Source of the DNA: Pseudomonas vranovensis DSM 16006
GTDB lineage: Bacteria; Pseudomonadota; Gammaproteobacteria; Pseudomonadales; Pseudomonadaceae
DNA length: 60,484 bases
Assembly (NCBI RefSeq): GCF_000425805.1
Contig: NZ_AUED01000025.1
Span: forward strand, 1-60,484
Direction: 5' to 3'
The notes below the pieces were generated by a model. The model ran no database searches, was not told the origin of the DNA, and was given only the letters and a program-made list of their open reading frames with translations. A program made the translations under genes and the position numbers. Position 1 is the stretch's first letter. The number at the start of each line of letters is the position of its first letter. Below are positions 44,281 through 52,766 of this stretch, in pieces.

Positions 44281-45093
44281 TTAAATATAACGGATCTCGA
44301 TAGTTGCCGATCCATCGAGCTCCACGGCTTCGTTCAGTTCCAGCACAACGATAGGCAAGACAGTCAACGTTGCTCTGAGCTGCTCCAACGCCTCTAGCCC
44401 ATCGGTGCTGCCATCGCGATCACTGAATCCCAGCCAGGCGTTTTTACTGATCAACGTGGCGCTAACCCGTGCTGCAGACCAGGTACTGCCGGCGGTCGTC
44501 GACTGGGTCATGAAAGCACTGCCAAATGCATCGGCCTGGACGGCATCGACGCTGACGGAAAACCGGCCGATTCGATTCCCGGCGCTGTCCATCCCCAGTC
44601 CAGAATCGCTGTCGCTGCTGCCGGAGGCGCTGCCGTTGCGGCTATCCACGGTATGCAGGGCAAAACGTGCCGGTGCATCGCAGTGGATGTTCAATTCAAC
44701 GGTGCGCGGTGACAGCGGCGTGTCGCTCGTTTGGCTCAGTTGTTGCGCCGTGCGCGTTCCAAAGTTGACTTCACCGCCGCCGGTCAGCGTGGGTACGCAC
44801 GAGGCCGGTAAGGCCGCGGTTCGCAGGTTGAGTTCCCGGCTTATGCCCGAACGGGTCAACTCGAACACACCGGTATCTTCCCAGACCGTTTCATCGCGTA
44901 CGCGCAATGCCTCTTCCTGAGTCCAGGTCGTCACCTCCAACTGCACCTGAAGGGTTCGCCCTTGAGCAACTTGCCCTGACTGAACTGGAACGATGCCTTT
45001 ATCAGCCCCCCACAGCAAACGGCTCTCGATCTGCGAAGGCACCTCCTCGGGTGCCGTCACCAGGCCCATATCCACTTGCGCACCGTCAAGCAA
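44281..45093 (-). CDS. DUF1120-type fimbrial subunit-like protein (5'-altered)
   Basis: A 270-residue frame ending in a stop at 44281. The central part P-A-S-C-V-P-T-L-T-G-G-G-E-V-N-F-G and the later cysteine-containing L-N-I-H-C-D-A-P-A-R-F-A are typical of DUF1120 proteins found in chaperone-usher fimbrial clusters. The frame is entered from inside usher-derived sequence and lacks a signal peptide and ribosome site, so the 5' end is lost. It overlaps the usher relic by 37 bases in another frame. Probably not functional. Confidence 0.6.
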   Translation of the reverse strand: MLDGAQVDMGLVTAPEEVPSQIESRLLWGADKGIVPVQSGQVAQGRTLQVQLEVTTWTQEEALRVRDETVWEDTGVFELTRSGISRELNLRTAALPASCVPTLTGGGEVNFGTRTAQQLSQTSDTPLSPRTVELNIHCDAPARFALHTVDSRNGSASGSSDSDSGLGMDSAGNRIGRFSVSVDAVQADAFGSAFMTQSTTAGSTWSAARVSATLISKNAWLGFSDRDGSTDGLEALEQLRATLTVLPIVVLELNEAVELDGSATIEIRYI

Positions 45094-45809
45094 TGCGCTG
45101 CCAACCTGGATTGGATCTGGTAGCTGCCCAGATCGCCCAGCCGCAGGCGGCCTGCGCCTTTAGCCAAGCGACGGCGCTCCCTCAAGGGAAAACTGATACT
45201 GGCGTACACCGAATTGCCGGTATTGTCTGCGCCGCCTATGCCGCGATCGGCCGTTACTGAAATCGATGCCCCTTTGAAACTGGTACCCCAGGAAACCCCG
45301 ACGCGGCTGCTCTTCTCGCCATTGAACATAGTCCCCTCCAAGTAGTTAGCATTGAAGCTGCCCAACGATGGATGTGACCAACCAAGGCCTGCATCGAGCT
45401 GGTTGCGGTTACGCGTGCGCATGGCATCCTCGCTCGGCGGCAACGTGGCTTCCTGGAGCTCACGGTAGCCCTGGGTCTGATGGGGGATGGCGCCATTGAC
45501 CGACCAACTGTCCCCCAGGCCTTGCGACAGGCTCAGACGTGCCTGCGTGCCCTTGGCCCCTTCGCGCGGCGCACGTGTACCCACCAGGTCGACACGGCTC
45601 TGCGCCCTGTCCCAGGGCGCATGCCCAAGGCTGACGCCAGCGGAACCATAGTCACTGGACGCCAGCGCCCCGGTACTTATCGACGATTTGCCGCCCAACC
45701 CGCCCGTCCACCTGGCGCTCACCACCGGGGTATTGAACGCCCCCTCAACATTGCGCACGTGCTCGACATCGAGCACGTAAGGTTTCTCTCTCAAGTGGAA
45801 GAAGCACAA
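45057..45809 (-). pseudogene. Fimbrial usher fragment
   Basis: A 250-residue frame in which the usher beta-barrel pattern is visible: R-W-T-G-G-L, Q-A-R-L-S-L-S-Q-G-L-G-D-S-W-S, Q-G-Y-R-E-L, G-W-S-H-P-S-L-G-S-F-N-A-N-Y, and G-I-G-G-A-D-N-T-G-N-S-V-Y-A-S-I-S-F-P-L. Full ushers are 800 or more residues; signal, plug and C-terminal domains are missing. It belongs to a second fimbrial locus, distinct from the CS1-type usher at 8495. Confidence 0.65.
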
Positions 45810-45920
45810 ACGCGGTAAAACACTACGCGGTCATTTCAAGCGCTAACGTGCAGAAATGAACCTGCGAAAAGGCTGAACTAAATCCGACGAGGCATATATG
45901 AGACTCGGCCTAAAGTAGCG

Positions 45921-47192
45921 CTACTTCATGCATGTGCAGTACGCGCAAGTGGGTGATTGCTCACCCGCAGGCTCGTTCCGATAGCGACCGGCAATGCAGG
46001 GACAATCAGCCTTGCTGGAAGATTGACGCTCCAGCCAGTGCAGTAACTCGGTCGCTGGCATCGGCTTGGCGGCAAAGTCACCTAGGCCGATGGTGGCACC
46101 CAGGGTTACCAGGGCCTGACGCTGCGCTTCGGTTTCCACGCCCTTGCATATCACCAACATCCCCAGGCTGTTGCCTAGTGTCAGCGTGCTGGCAATGGCC
46201 GCCCCACAGTGGCTGTCATCGGGCAGATTCTGCACAAAGGTCTTGTCGAGCTTGATCTCATTGAATGGCATATGGCATAGGCGCATCAGTGATGAGTAGC
46301 TCGAGCCAAAATCATCGATCGCCAAGCGACAGCCCAGCATGCGTAGGCGAATCAAATTCTCAAGCGTGGCAACCGACAAGTGAAGAGCATTGCGCTCGCT
46401 TAGCTCCAGCGTCAAATTGCAGCCCGGGACGTCATGTTCGGCCAGTAGTGCCTTGACCCGGTGGGGGAAGCTTCTTTGGCTCAGTTGCGCGCCTTCGACC
46501 CTCAAGGAAACATTCAGTGGGCAGCCCTGTTTTAGAGCTTTTTTCTGCAATTTAAGACTTTGCTGGAGTAGCGTCGTCAAGAGGCTATCCCTCAACTCCA
46601 TACAATCCAACATGGGTAGAAACGTTGAGGGCGCAATAATACCCAGGGTCGGATGGTTCCAGCGAGCGCGCACTTCAACGCAATGAACCTGACCATTGCT
46701 CAAGTTGAACCTTGGCTGAAAGTAGGCATCGAACTGTTCTTCGGACAACGCGTGATACACCGCCTGCCGAGTGGGCTGCTGGTCCACTGTAAGGCGTGGA
46801 GGGGGAGCAAAGCGAGTATTGATATAGTGCTCAAACAGCCTCTTCAGCGCCTGAGCATCGAGCCGTTTATCAAGCTCAGCGAGTACTTGCAACCCCATCA
46901 TCGCGGACAGTTGCCGAAAAGAACGCCTGATATCAGGTGCAAGCTCCCCCATGAAAATCAGCGCTTTTACGTTGCTGGTCAATGCAACATCATGAAGAAA
47001 GTCCAGGATGTCAATTGCACTCATGCGAGGGTTGCAGATGAGGATGTCTATATTCTCTTGTTTCAGTATTTTTAACGCTTCGATCCCGCTGGATGCCGTG
47101 CGCACCTGCTGGCAACCAGCCTGCCTCAACAGGTCGATTACACGTTCACACCGATGATCAATAACTAAAACTCGTGGCTTAACATTCGACAT
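45921..47192 (-). CDS. REC-EAL response regulator (RocR-like)
   Basis: A 423-residue protein. An N-terminal receiver (V-L-V-I-D-H, phospho-Asp replaced by I-C-N-P context in D-I-L-I-C-N-P-R) is followed by an EAL phosphodiesterase domain. Its first motif reads C-V-E-V-R instead of E-A-L; N in N-V-S-L-R, E in L-E-L-S-E, D-D-F-G, K in I-K-L-D-K and E in K-G-V-E-T-E are kept. The Q of the loop at the end is changed (G-L-G-D-F). It may bind c-di-GMP with weak or no activity. Start at MSNVKPR (47192) is preferred over 47270, because the longer version covers the operator-like palindrome at 47249. Confidence 0.85.
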   Translation of the reverse strand: MSNVKPRVLVIDHRCERVIDLLRQAGCQQVRTASSGIEALKILKQENIDILICNPRMSAIDILDFLHDVALTSNVKALIFMGELAPDIRRSFRQLSAMMGLQVLAELDKRLDAQALKRLFEHYINTRFAPPPRLTVDQQPTRQAVYHALSEEQFDAYFQPRFNLSNGQVHCVEVRARWNHPTLGIIAPSTFLPMLDCMELRDSLLTTLLQQSLKLQKKALKQGCPLNVSLRVEGAQLSQRSFPHRVKALLAEHDVPGCNLTLELSERNALHLSVATLENLIRLRMLGCRLAIDDFGSSYSSLMRLCHMPFNEIKLDKTFVQNLPDDSHCGAAIASTLTLGNSLGMLVICKGVETEAQRQALVTLGATIGLGDFAAKPMPATELLHWLERQSSSKADCPCIAGRYRNEPAGEQSPTCAYCTCMK

Positions 47193-47248
47193 AGGGTAGC
47201 TCGGCACAAACGGTCGCCTGATAATAACAGGGTGAGAGAACTTCGCTA

Positions 47249-47262
47249 TAAGACCTGTCTCA
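47249..47262. promoter_or_regulatory. Palindromic operator candidate, REC-EAL promoter copy 1
   Basis: TAAGACCTGTCTCA; the reverse complement TGAGACAGGTCTTA differs from the tssA-upstream site by one base. It lies 57 bases before the preferred start of the REC-EAL gene. Confidence 0.5.
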
Positions 47263-47318
47263 AACAGCATTCAGGCCCACCGTATATAGGTATTTATTTC
47301 AATGGCCAGAACATTATT

Positions 47319-47332
47319 TAAGACCGATCTTA
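47319..47332. promoter_or_regulatory. Palindromic operator candidate, REC-EAL promoter copy 2
   Basis: TAAGACCGATCTTA, self-complementary except at the centre, in the context TTTAAGACCGATCTTATAG. It lies 70 bases from the other copy, in the divergent promoter between the REC-EAL gene and the small gene at 47399. It is more diverged from the T6SS sites than copy 1. Confidence 0.45.
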
Positions 47333-47398
47333 TAGTGCGACGCTAAGGGCGCAATACAATGGCGCCATTTTAGCGTTGAGCCCAAATCAGGAGTCGTT

Positions 47399-47659
47399 GT
47401 GACGGATAAAATACAGCTAATAAATGCACTATTAAGGCTCAATGAAGACCAGGTTGCCTTGAGACTATCCAACGAGGAAATTGCCGAAAAGGCGGGCAAC
47501 TATTACGCCAATATTGGCAGCATTCTGAGCGCTGAACTTTATCCCTCTGTGCTGAATAAAAACAGTGTTCACGTGTCTACGAAACCAGGGGCGATTCATA
47601 TGCGTGTCAGGGGCACATTGGCCAAGCTGGCGAGCACGGTCATTAGCGTTCCGGGATGA
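47399..47659 (+). CDS. Small hypothetical gene, 3' end replaced by an IS terminus
   Basis: GTG start with AGGAG 7 bases upstream. The first 57 residues (T-D-K-I-Q-L-I-N-A-L-L-R-L, then L-S-N-E-E-I-A-E-K-A-G-N-Y-Y-A-N-I) look like a real helical protein. From codon 47573 on, the frame is the terminus of the IS that bounds the window, then unrelated sequence to 47659. The native C-terminus is therefore lost. Its 5' region contains the palindromes shared with the T6SS. Not recognised. Confidence 0.5.
   Translation: MTDKIQLINALLRLNEDQVALRLSNEEIAEKAGNYYANIGSILSAELYPSVLNKNSVHVSTKPGAIHMRVRGTLAKLASTVISVPG
47573..47598. mobile_element. Solo terminus of the bounding IS3-family element
   Basis: GTGTCTACGAAACCAGGGGC followed by GATTCA matches the end of the IS at 1-94 and 60156 onward, with one substitution. 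The rest of the element is missing, so the piece marks a past insertion and deletion. Confidence 0.7.
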
Positions 47660-48331
47660 AGCTGTAGGGCCTGAGACCTTACCTGCGCAGCTTGCCGGGT
47701 ATTCTCAGCGGTGTCAGCACCGTGCGGTGATGGCTTATGAATGCCTCAATGCACAGCCGTCCCCGCAATCGGCCACAGAGACGGCAAGCGCGAAGAAGAA
47801 AGCGATGCAGTTGTTGCCGACAGTAGAAGACGAGCAATGGCGGAGCGACAGTGATGCGGCAGGGCACCTTGCGCAGAAATCCTACCGAAATGAGGGCGGT
47901 AGAGTAGGGCGGTCGCGTGGGCGGCTGCGTCGGCTACCCACCGACCGTTGAGCAGCGCGGAGTTCACCTGAAACCTAGCCAAATATGCGTGTTACTCGCA
48001 CGCCTTAATCGCGGGGCATCTGCTTTGAGGGTGGCGGTGGATCTGCCTGGGCAATTTGCATGAAAGCCTGCAAGCGGGTCAGTTGCTTGGCCTGAGCGTG
48101 AATCAGCCGTTGGCCCTGCCATCTTTAATATAGCGACTTGGCGCCACATGGGTACACGGGAAATTCTCTCAAATTGTCCTTTTATGCCTCATCGGACGCC
48201 GCGAGCAAATCCTGATGACGGATGTGCAGTTATGCACATTTTTTTGCACACATTGCCAGCCACTTTACCTCAACAGGAACGGGCCTTTCATCGCTTTCCC
48301 ACAGGCGGGTCGTAACAGGTTTCTACACATT
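47660..48331. other. Unassigned stretch before the recombinase module
   Basis: About 670 bases. One plus-strand frame (to 47951) reads AHWPSWRARSLAFRDEAVGP and then a run K-K-K-A-M-Q-L-L-P-T-V-E-D-E-Q-W, without a start of its own. A minus-strand frame around 48115-48005 ends A-Q-A-K-Q-L-T-R-L-Q-A-F-M-Q-I-A-Q-A-D and looks like a gene tail. Neither is recognised. Confidence 0.3.
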
Positions 48332-48532
48332 TTATTGCAGATATTCTTGAATGTTTGCACGGGCATACTCCCGACAGCCGAATTCCGGCCAGCGGACCTG
48401 CCTGCCCGGTATGACGGCGAGGTATTCGCCTTGGTGCTCCCGAACAACGTCGCCGGGTGACGCGCGCCTGGTGATGGCCGGCCTGGTAATGCGCTTGGAT
48501 CTCCAAACGTGGTGGATGATTCGGCCTCTCAT
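48332..48532 (-). CDS. Small protein translationally coupled to tnpT
   Basis: A 66-residue frame, M-R-G-R-I-I-H-H-V-W, whose ATG overlaps the tnpT stop (ATGA). It ends with G-E-Y-L-A-V-I-P-G-R-Q-V-R-W-P-E-F-G-C-R-E-Y-A-R-A-N-I. The composition is basic. Coupling suggests co-expression with TnpT. No family recognised. Confidence 0.5.
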   Translation of the reverse strand: MRGRIIHHVWRSKRITRPAITRRASPGDVVREHQGEYLAVIPGRQVRWPEFGCREYARANIQEYLQ

Positions 48533-49506
48533 TGAGGGGTTGAATTGTCATGCGATCCTGGTTCAAGTGAACCTTGCAGGCGTGCCAGTTGTTGCGCTTG
48601 GAGACGTAGGAGGCGCAGATCATGGCGGTGTGCGAGTAGGTAATACTTGGACTTCTCTCGCAGCTGGGTTATCTCACTCGCCATTTTTTCCCCCTGCTGA
48701 TGCGCTAGGTTTACGAGAACCGTCTCGGCGGCCAATTGCTGTTGCGCGGAGTTCAACTCACGCTCGAGTTGACGGAGTTGTTGATGTTGGTAGCTCTGCG
48801 TACTGGTAGAACGCTCCAAGTCTCGGTAGAGCTGCGTCAGCTCTTCTTGACGGACGGCGAGTTGTTCACGCAGTCCCCGCACCTCGGCTTGCAGTTGACC
48901 GAGCTGCTGATCATGACGTTGTAGTTCCTCTTGGCGTTGCAACTGCTGCTGTTGGCGAAAGTGCTCCAGCGATTCGCGCGCCTGCTGGTGTTTGGCCTCG
49001 AACGATTGGATCGTCGTCGCACGCTCTTCGAGGAGTTGCAACTGTTGCCGGCAGGCTTCCTCAAGACGCTGTCGCTCACCCTCCGCCAGTTGCAGCTGGT
49101 CAAGCAGTCGCTGTTCACGAAGGCGAAGCTGCTGATGTGCCGCTACTTCCGCCGCATGCGCAATCTGCAGCTGCTCGTGGCGCGCCGTATCGACGGCGCG
49201 CTGCTGTTGATAGGTCGCTTGTTGGCGTTCCAAACGGGCGCGCTCACCGGCGACCGTCGCCTGCGCTTCGTCGGCCAAACGCTCAGCTAGACTCTGCAGG
49301 AGCGCCTGCAACTCTTCCGACAGATTCACCTGCGGCGGGTGCGGTTCCGCCACGTCGAGTTCACGCAGGTAGCGAAGGATAGTGGTCTTCGAACCCGTGT
49401 GGCCAAGTTCTGCGCGCACCGCCTCGATGCTGGGCGCCAGGTCGCGGGCGAGTAGGGCGTCACGTGCGCGCTGCACGAGGGCTTTGTTGATACCGGCGCG
49501 GGCCAT
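48529..49506 (-). CDS. tnpT: TnpT-like resolution accessory protein (KfrA-type, coiled coil)
   Basis: A 325-residue protein. The first 50 residues (A-R-A-G-I-N-K-A-L-V-Q-R-A-R-D-A-L, G-S-K-T-T-I-L-R-Y-L-R-E-L) form the KfrA-type N-terminal DNA-binding domain. From about residue 70 to 300 it is a long coiled coil rich in Q, E, L and R. It is divergent from the recombinase at 49677, with the recombination site between them, exactly as tnpT/tnpS are arranged on Tn4651. TnpT binds the site and stimulates TnpS. Confidence 0.75.
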   Translation of the reverse strand: MARAGINKALVQRARDALLARDLAPSIEAVRAELGHTGSKTTILRYLRELDVAEPHPPQVNLSEELQALLQSLAERLADEAQATVAGERARLERQQATYQQQRAVDTARHEQLQIAHAAEVAAHQQLRLREQRLLDQLQLAEGERQRLEEACRQQLQLLEERATTIQSFEAKHQQARESLEHFRQQQQLQRQEELQRHDQQLGQLQAEVRGLREQLAVRQEELTQLYRDLERSTSTQSYQHQQLRQLERELNSAQQQLAAETVLVNLAHQQGEKMASEITQLREKSKYYLLAHRHDLRLLRLQAQQLARLQGSLEPGSHDNSTPQ

Positions 49507-49676
49507 GTGTCTGCTCCGACTTTTTCGTACTGTTCAACCAGTATGGAAGTACACGTGTACAGACGCCTGATTCTGTCAAAATAATCAGACAAACTGACGT
49601 TTGAGAAGCCTGATTTCTCGAACGTCATAGGCGTTTTTCGTTAAACAGCCCGCAGTTGCAGTACGCAGGAGGGTAG
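49507..49676. promoter_or_regulatory. Candidate res/rst recombination site
   Basis: The divergent gap holds an inverted repeat of 12-bp arms (GACGTTTGAGAA at 49596-49607, TTCTCGAACGTC at 49615-49626, one mismatch) around a 7-bp spacer, the layout of a tyrosine-recombinase core site. It also has a perfect palindrome GTACACGTGTAC (49549-49560) near the tnpT start, a likely TnpT site. Both promoters must lie here. Confidence 0.6.
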
Positions 49677-50588
49677 GTGAGCGATTCGGCCGAGCGTTAT
49701 CTGCAGGCGGCCCGCCGGGCCAGCACCCAGCGTCGCTACGCCCAGGCGATAGACCACTTCGAAGGCGAGTGGGGTGGGCTGCTGCCGGCCTCCAGCGAGA
49801 GCATCGTGCGTTACCTCGCGGCATACGGTGCATTGCTTTCAAGCAGTACGCTGCGCACTCACCTGGCCGCACTGGCGCAGTGGCACAGCCAGCATGGTTT
49901 CGCTGACCCAACCAAAGCTGCTCGGGTGCGAGATACGCTGCGTGGCATCCAGGCGAAGCATCCCCAGCCGGTGCAGCAGGCGGCAGTCCTGGCGATACAG
50001 GATCTGGAAACCTGTGTCGGCGGACTCGAAGTGGAGCTGATGAGCACTAAGCCGACCCTACGTTTGCGCGCCGCGCGGGATCGAGCGCTGATCCTGCTGG
50101 GATTCTGGCGGGCGTTTCGCGGTGACGAACTGTGCCGGCTGCAAGTCGAACACATCAAACTCAATGGGGAGGAGGGGCTGGAGATTTATCTGGCCAGCAG
50201 TAAAACCGACCGTGGCAATCGTGGACGAATCCTGACTATGCCAGCGCTGAAGCGGCTCTGTCCGGTGGTGGCGTATGAGCATTGGTTGGCTGTCAGTGGT
50301 TTGCAACGAGGGCCCGCGTTCCGCGCGATAGATCGTTGGGGACACGTGGGTGAACAAGCGCTCAATGCCAACAGTATTTCCCGCGTGTTACGCCAGGCCT
50401 TTGCCCGCAGCGGGGCGCCGAATTCGTCGTACAGTGGACATTCCTTGCGGCGCGGCTTCGCTACCTGGGCCAGCCGCAACCAGTGGAGTAACAAAGCACT
50501 GATGGACTATGTCGGCTGGCGCGACGTGCAATCTGCTGCCCGCTACATCGAGGCGGACGCGCCGTTCGGAGAGTGGGCACGCCGCTGA
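49677..50588 (+). CDS. tnpS: TnpS-like tyrosine recombinase
   Basis: A 303-residue tyrosine recombinase. An N-terminal SAM-like core-binding domain spans about 1-105. Catalytic residues are R in F-W-R-A-F-R-G-D-E-L, K in S-S-K-T-D-R, H-x-x-R in G-H-S-L-R-R-G-F, W in G-W-R-D and the nucleophile Y in A-R-Y-I-E. The GTG start (49677) has AGGAGGG close upstream. It resolves cointegrates at the site between it and tnpT. No Tn3-type transposase gene is present in the window. Confidence 0.82.
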   Translation: MSDSAERYLQAARRASTQRRYAQAIDHFEGEWGGLLPASSESIVRYLAAYGALLSSSTLRTHLAALAQWHSQHGFADPTKAARVRDTLRGIQAKHPQPVQQAAVLAIQDLETCVGGLEVELMSTKPTLRLRAARDRALILLGFWRAFRGDELCRLQVEHIKLNGEEGLEIYLASSKTDRGNRGRILTMPALKRLCPVVAYEHWLAVSGLQRGPAFRAIDRWGHVGEQALNANSISRVLRQAFARSGAPNSSYSGHSLRRGFATWASRNQWSNKALMDYVGWRDVQSAARYIEADAPFGEWARR

Positions 50589-50687
50589 TTCCCCTTGCTG
50601 CTGCGGTATCAACTATCTCGCGTTTCTGGCTTAGTGACGCAAGCGCTTGACCGAAGCCGGATGTTCGATGATCGGCGTATGTTTTTG

Positions 50688-50860
50688 CTATTCGTTGACC
50701 AACGCTTCGCCCCGACCGATAGCGAAGAAGTTGCGCAGGGCCTGGCCAGCGGCGAGACCGAACAATGGAATGGTCACGAGCGACCACAACATGGACTGCG
50801 TGCCAGCTTGCAGGGGGCCTGCGAACAAGCCAGCACCTTCTTCGACATACCTGCCTCTTA
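50688..50860 (-). pseudogene. Membrane-protein C-terminal relic
   Basis: Minus-strand frame: G-R-Y-V-E-E-G-A-G-L-F-A-G then M-L-W-S-L-V-T-I-P-L-F-G-L-A-A-G-Q-A-L, ending R-G-E-A-L-V-N-E and a stop at 50688. The hydrophobic helix and stop look like the tail of a transporter. The start is absent. It sits where the missing N-terminus of the oxidoreductase should be. Confidence 0.3.
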
Positions 50861-50886
50861 TTGTTGTTGTGCAGCGAATTGGGCGA

Positions 50887-51715
50887 GCCCCGTCCCGGGA
50901 TTACCTTCGTGGGCAAATCCCTGCCTGTGGTGCCGGGAGCCGACGGCGTCGGTATGCTGGAAGACGGAACGCGAGTGTATTTCGCCTTTCCTCGTGCACC
51001 GATAGGAGCAATGGCACAAACGGTAGCGGTGAATGCAAGCTATTGCGTGCCGGTTCCCGACACAGTCGATAACATCACTGCTGCAGCCATTGCGAATCCG
51101 GGAATGTCGTCCTGGGCTGCGCTACAGGAACGCGCACACTTCCAGCCCGGCGAGCGCGTACTCATTAATGGCGCCGCTGGCACCTCAGGTCGTTTGGCCA
51201 TTCAGGTGGCGAAGCATTTGGGCGCCTCGCGGGTAGTCGCTACCGCGCGAAATCCGGCTGTGGAGCAAGAGCTACGCGATCTGGGCGCCGATGCATTCAT
51301 ACGCCTCGATCAACCTGCCGATCAGTTGACTACCGCACTGCGTGAAGAAATTCACGGTACTGGAACTGACATCGTTCTCGATTATCTTTGGGGGCCGCCT
51401 GCGTCCTGCATCCTCGATGCAGTGGCTGGCCATGCAAAAGGCGAATCGGCACCGCGTCTACGCTTCGTGAACATCGGTGCGCTGGCAGGAGCAAGCCTGC
51501 CAATGAGCGCTGGTGTATTGCGTAGCTCTGGTCTGGAAATGCTCGGCAGCGGCCTGGGTAGTGTTTCTAACGAAGACCTGGTGAAAGTTGTGGGCCAGTT
51601 GCTGCACGCTGTTGGTCCGCAAGGACTGAAGGTCGATGCTCAGGTTGTTTCCTTGAGCGAGGTCGAGTCGGCCTGGCATAGCGGATCGGGTGAACGCATA
51701 GTGTTTACGATGTAG
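50887..51715 (+). pseudogene. Quinone/zinc-type alcohol oxidoreductase, 5'-truncated
   Basis: From about 50910 the frame reads V-V-P-G-A-D-G-V-G-M-L-E-D-G-T-R-V-Y-F, A-I-A-N-P-G-M-S-S-W-A-A-L and I-N-G-A-A-G-T-S-G-R-L-A-I-Q-V-A-K-H-L-G, the MDR-family quinone oxidoreductase core with its NADP-binding glycine motif, to a stop at 51715. The usual first 60-70 residues are missing; an open frame upstream to 50765 is unrelated. The truncation lies near the end of the tnpS module, so insertion or deletion there removed the start. It could be translated only from a fortuitous start. Confidence 0.65.
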
Positions 51716-51825
51716 GCGCGTCATCTCGACAGGTTCAAGAGAGTACGTTCGCTAGCTGACGCCAAGTCGTGTCAGGGGGCCGTTATAGGTCCCCCGACAC
51801 TCTTTAGCTAAACTCCTCGCAGCGC

Positions 51826-52680
51826 TTAGAAATGCCACTCCATATGCAGTGTCGGGGCATGGGTATTGACGCCCGGTTTATGCATCGCACCGTACTTATG
51901 GTGCCACCATTCATACCCAGGACCGACCCAGAACTTGTTCTGGGTACCCCATGCCAGCTTGCCGACATCGACCATCAATGCGCCGCGTATCAGGCTTTCC
52001 TCCCCCGTATCGTCGTCGAAATAGTCCTTGCCCTTCGCGGTTTTGTAACTGGCAAATCCGTGAAACTTGAGCGGTACCTCGCCAAGCTGGAAGGGATAGC
52101 CCCAGGCCAGATGCACCACGTAATAGGGGTCGAACTCGATGTTCTCGGTTTTACACGCGGGCAGGCCGCAGTGATTCCATTCCATGGAATACAACAGGCT
52201 CAGGTCCAGATAACCGGGTACATCGAATTTAAGCGTAGGGCCTACCAGCAGTTGACGTTTGCGGGTGGAGAAGTCGTTGTTCTTGTAGTTCAGTTCGACA
52301 CCGCCGGTCAGCGCGATGTCCTTGATCGGGCCGTAGCGCAGGGAACGATCGAACACCTTGCTCAGGAACAGCTGGTGGCGATAGACCAGGTACGCCTCGA
52401 CGGCACCTGAGTCGCTGTCTTTCTTTGGATCATTGCTGTCGGACTTGAGCACGTCCAGATTGAAGAAATTCATGCCCCATTCGTTGCCGCTGTTGTGGCC
52501 GAGCTGGTAGATCTCCTTCTGGATCTTCTTGTCCACCGGCGGCTCGCTGTAATGCTCACCGTAGCGAAAGCCGACGAAAGTGTCGCTCCATTGCGCGGCA
52601 TTGGCAGCAACGGCCGTGCTGCTCAGGGTAAGTGCGGTCAGTACCTTGCAAATGCGCTCTTGTAATTGTTTTGCGTTCAT
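51826..52680 (-). CDS. Tsx/OmpK-type nucleoside-specific outer-membrane channel
   Basis: A 284-residue protein with a signal peptide (to A-N-A) and the Tsx pattern W-S-D-T-F-V-G-F-R-Y-G and F-F-N-L-D-V-L-K-S-D near the start. Alternating beta strands end in an aromatic (H-M-E-W-H-F), which is the outer-membrane signal. Such channels pass nucleosides or small aromatics. It is the last gene of the catabolic operon, so it likely imports that pathway's substrate. Confidence 0.82.
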   Translation of the reverse strand: MNAKQLQERICKVLTALTLSSTAVAANAAQWSDTFVGFRYGEHYSEPPVDKKIQKEIYQLGHNSGNEWGMNFFNLDVLKSDSNDPKKDSDSGAVEAYLVYRHQLFLSKVFDRSLRYGPIKDIALTGGVELNYKNNDFSTRKRQLLVGPTLKFDVPGYLDLSLLYSMEWNHCGLPACKTENIEFDPYYVVHLAWGYPFQLGEVPLKFHGFASYKTAKGKDYFDDDTGEESLIRGALMVDVGKLAWGTQNKFWVGPGYEWWHHKYGAMHKPGVNTHAPTLHMEWHF

Positions 52681-52766
52681 CTAGGTGCGTTTCCGGTTGT
52701 TTGCCACCTGCGCGGGGTTTGCGTGCAGGCGGCGGGAGGGAAGGGCGGTCGAGTACCGCCCGAAGT

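Noticed and set aside
48215..48460. Plus-strand frame downstream of tnpT
   Set aside because: No ribosome site; opposite to the coupled small ORF; low-complexity composition.
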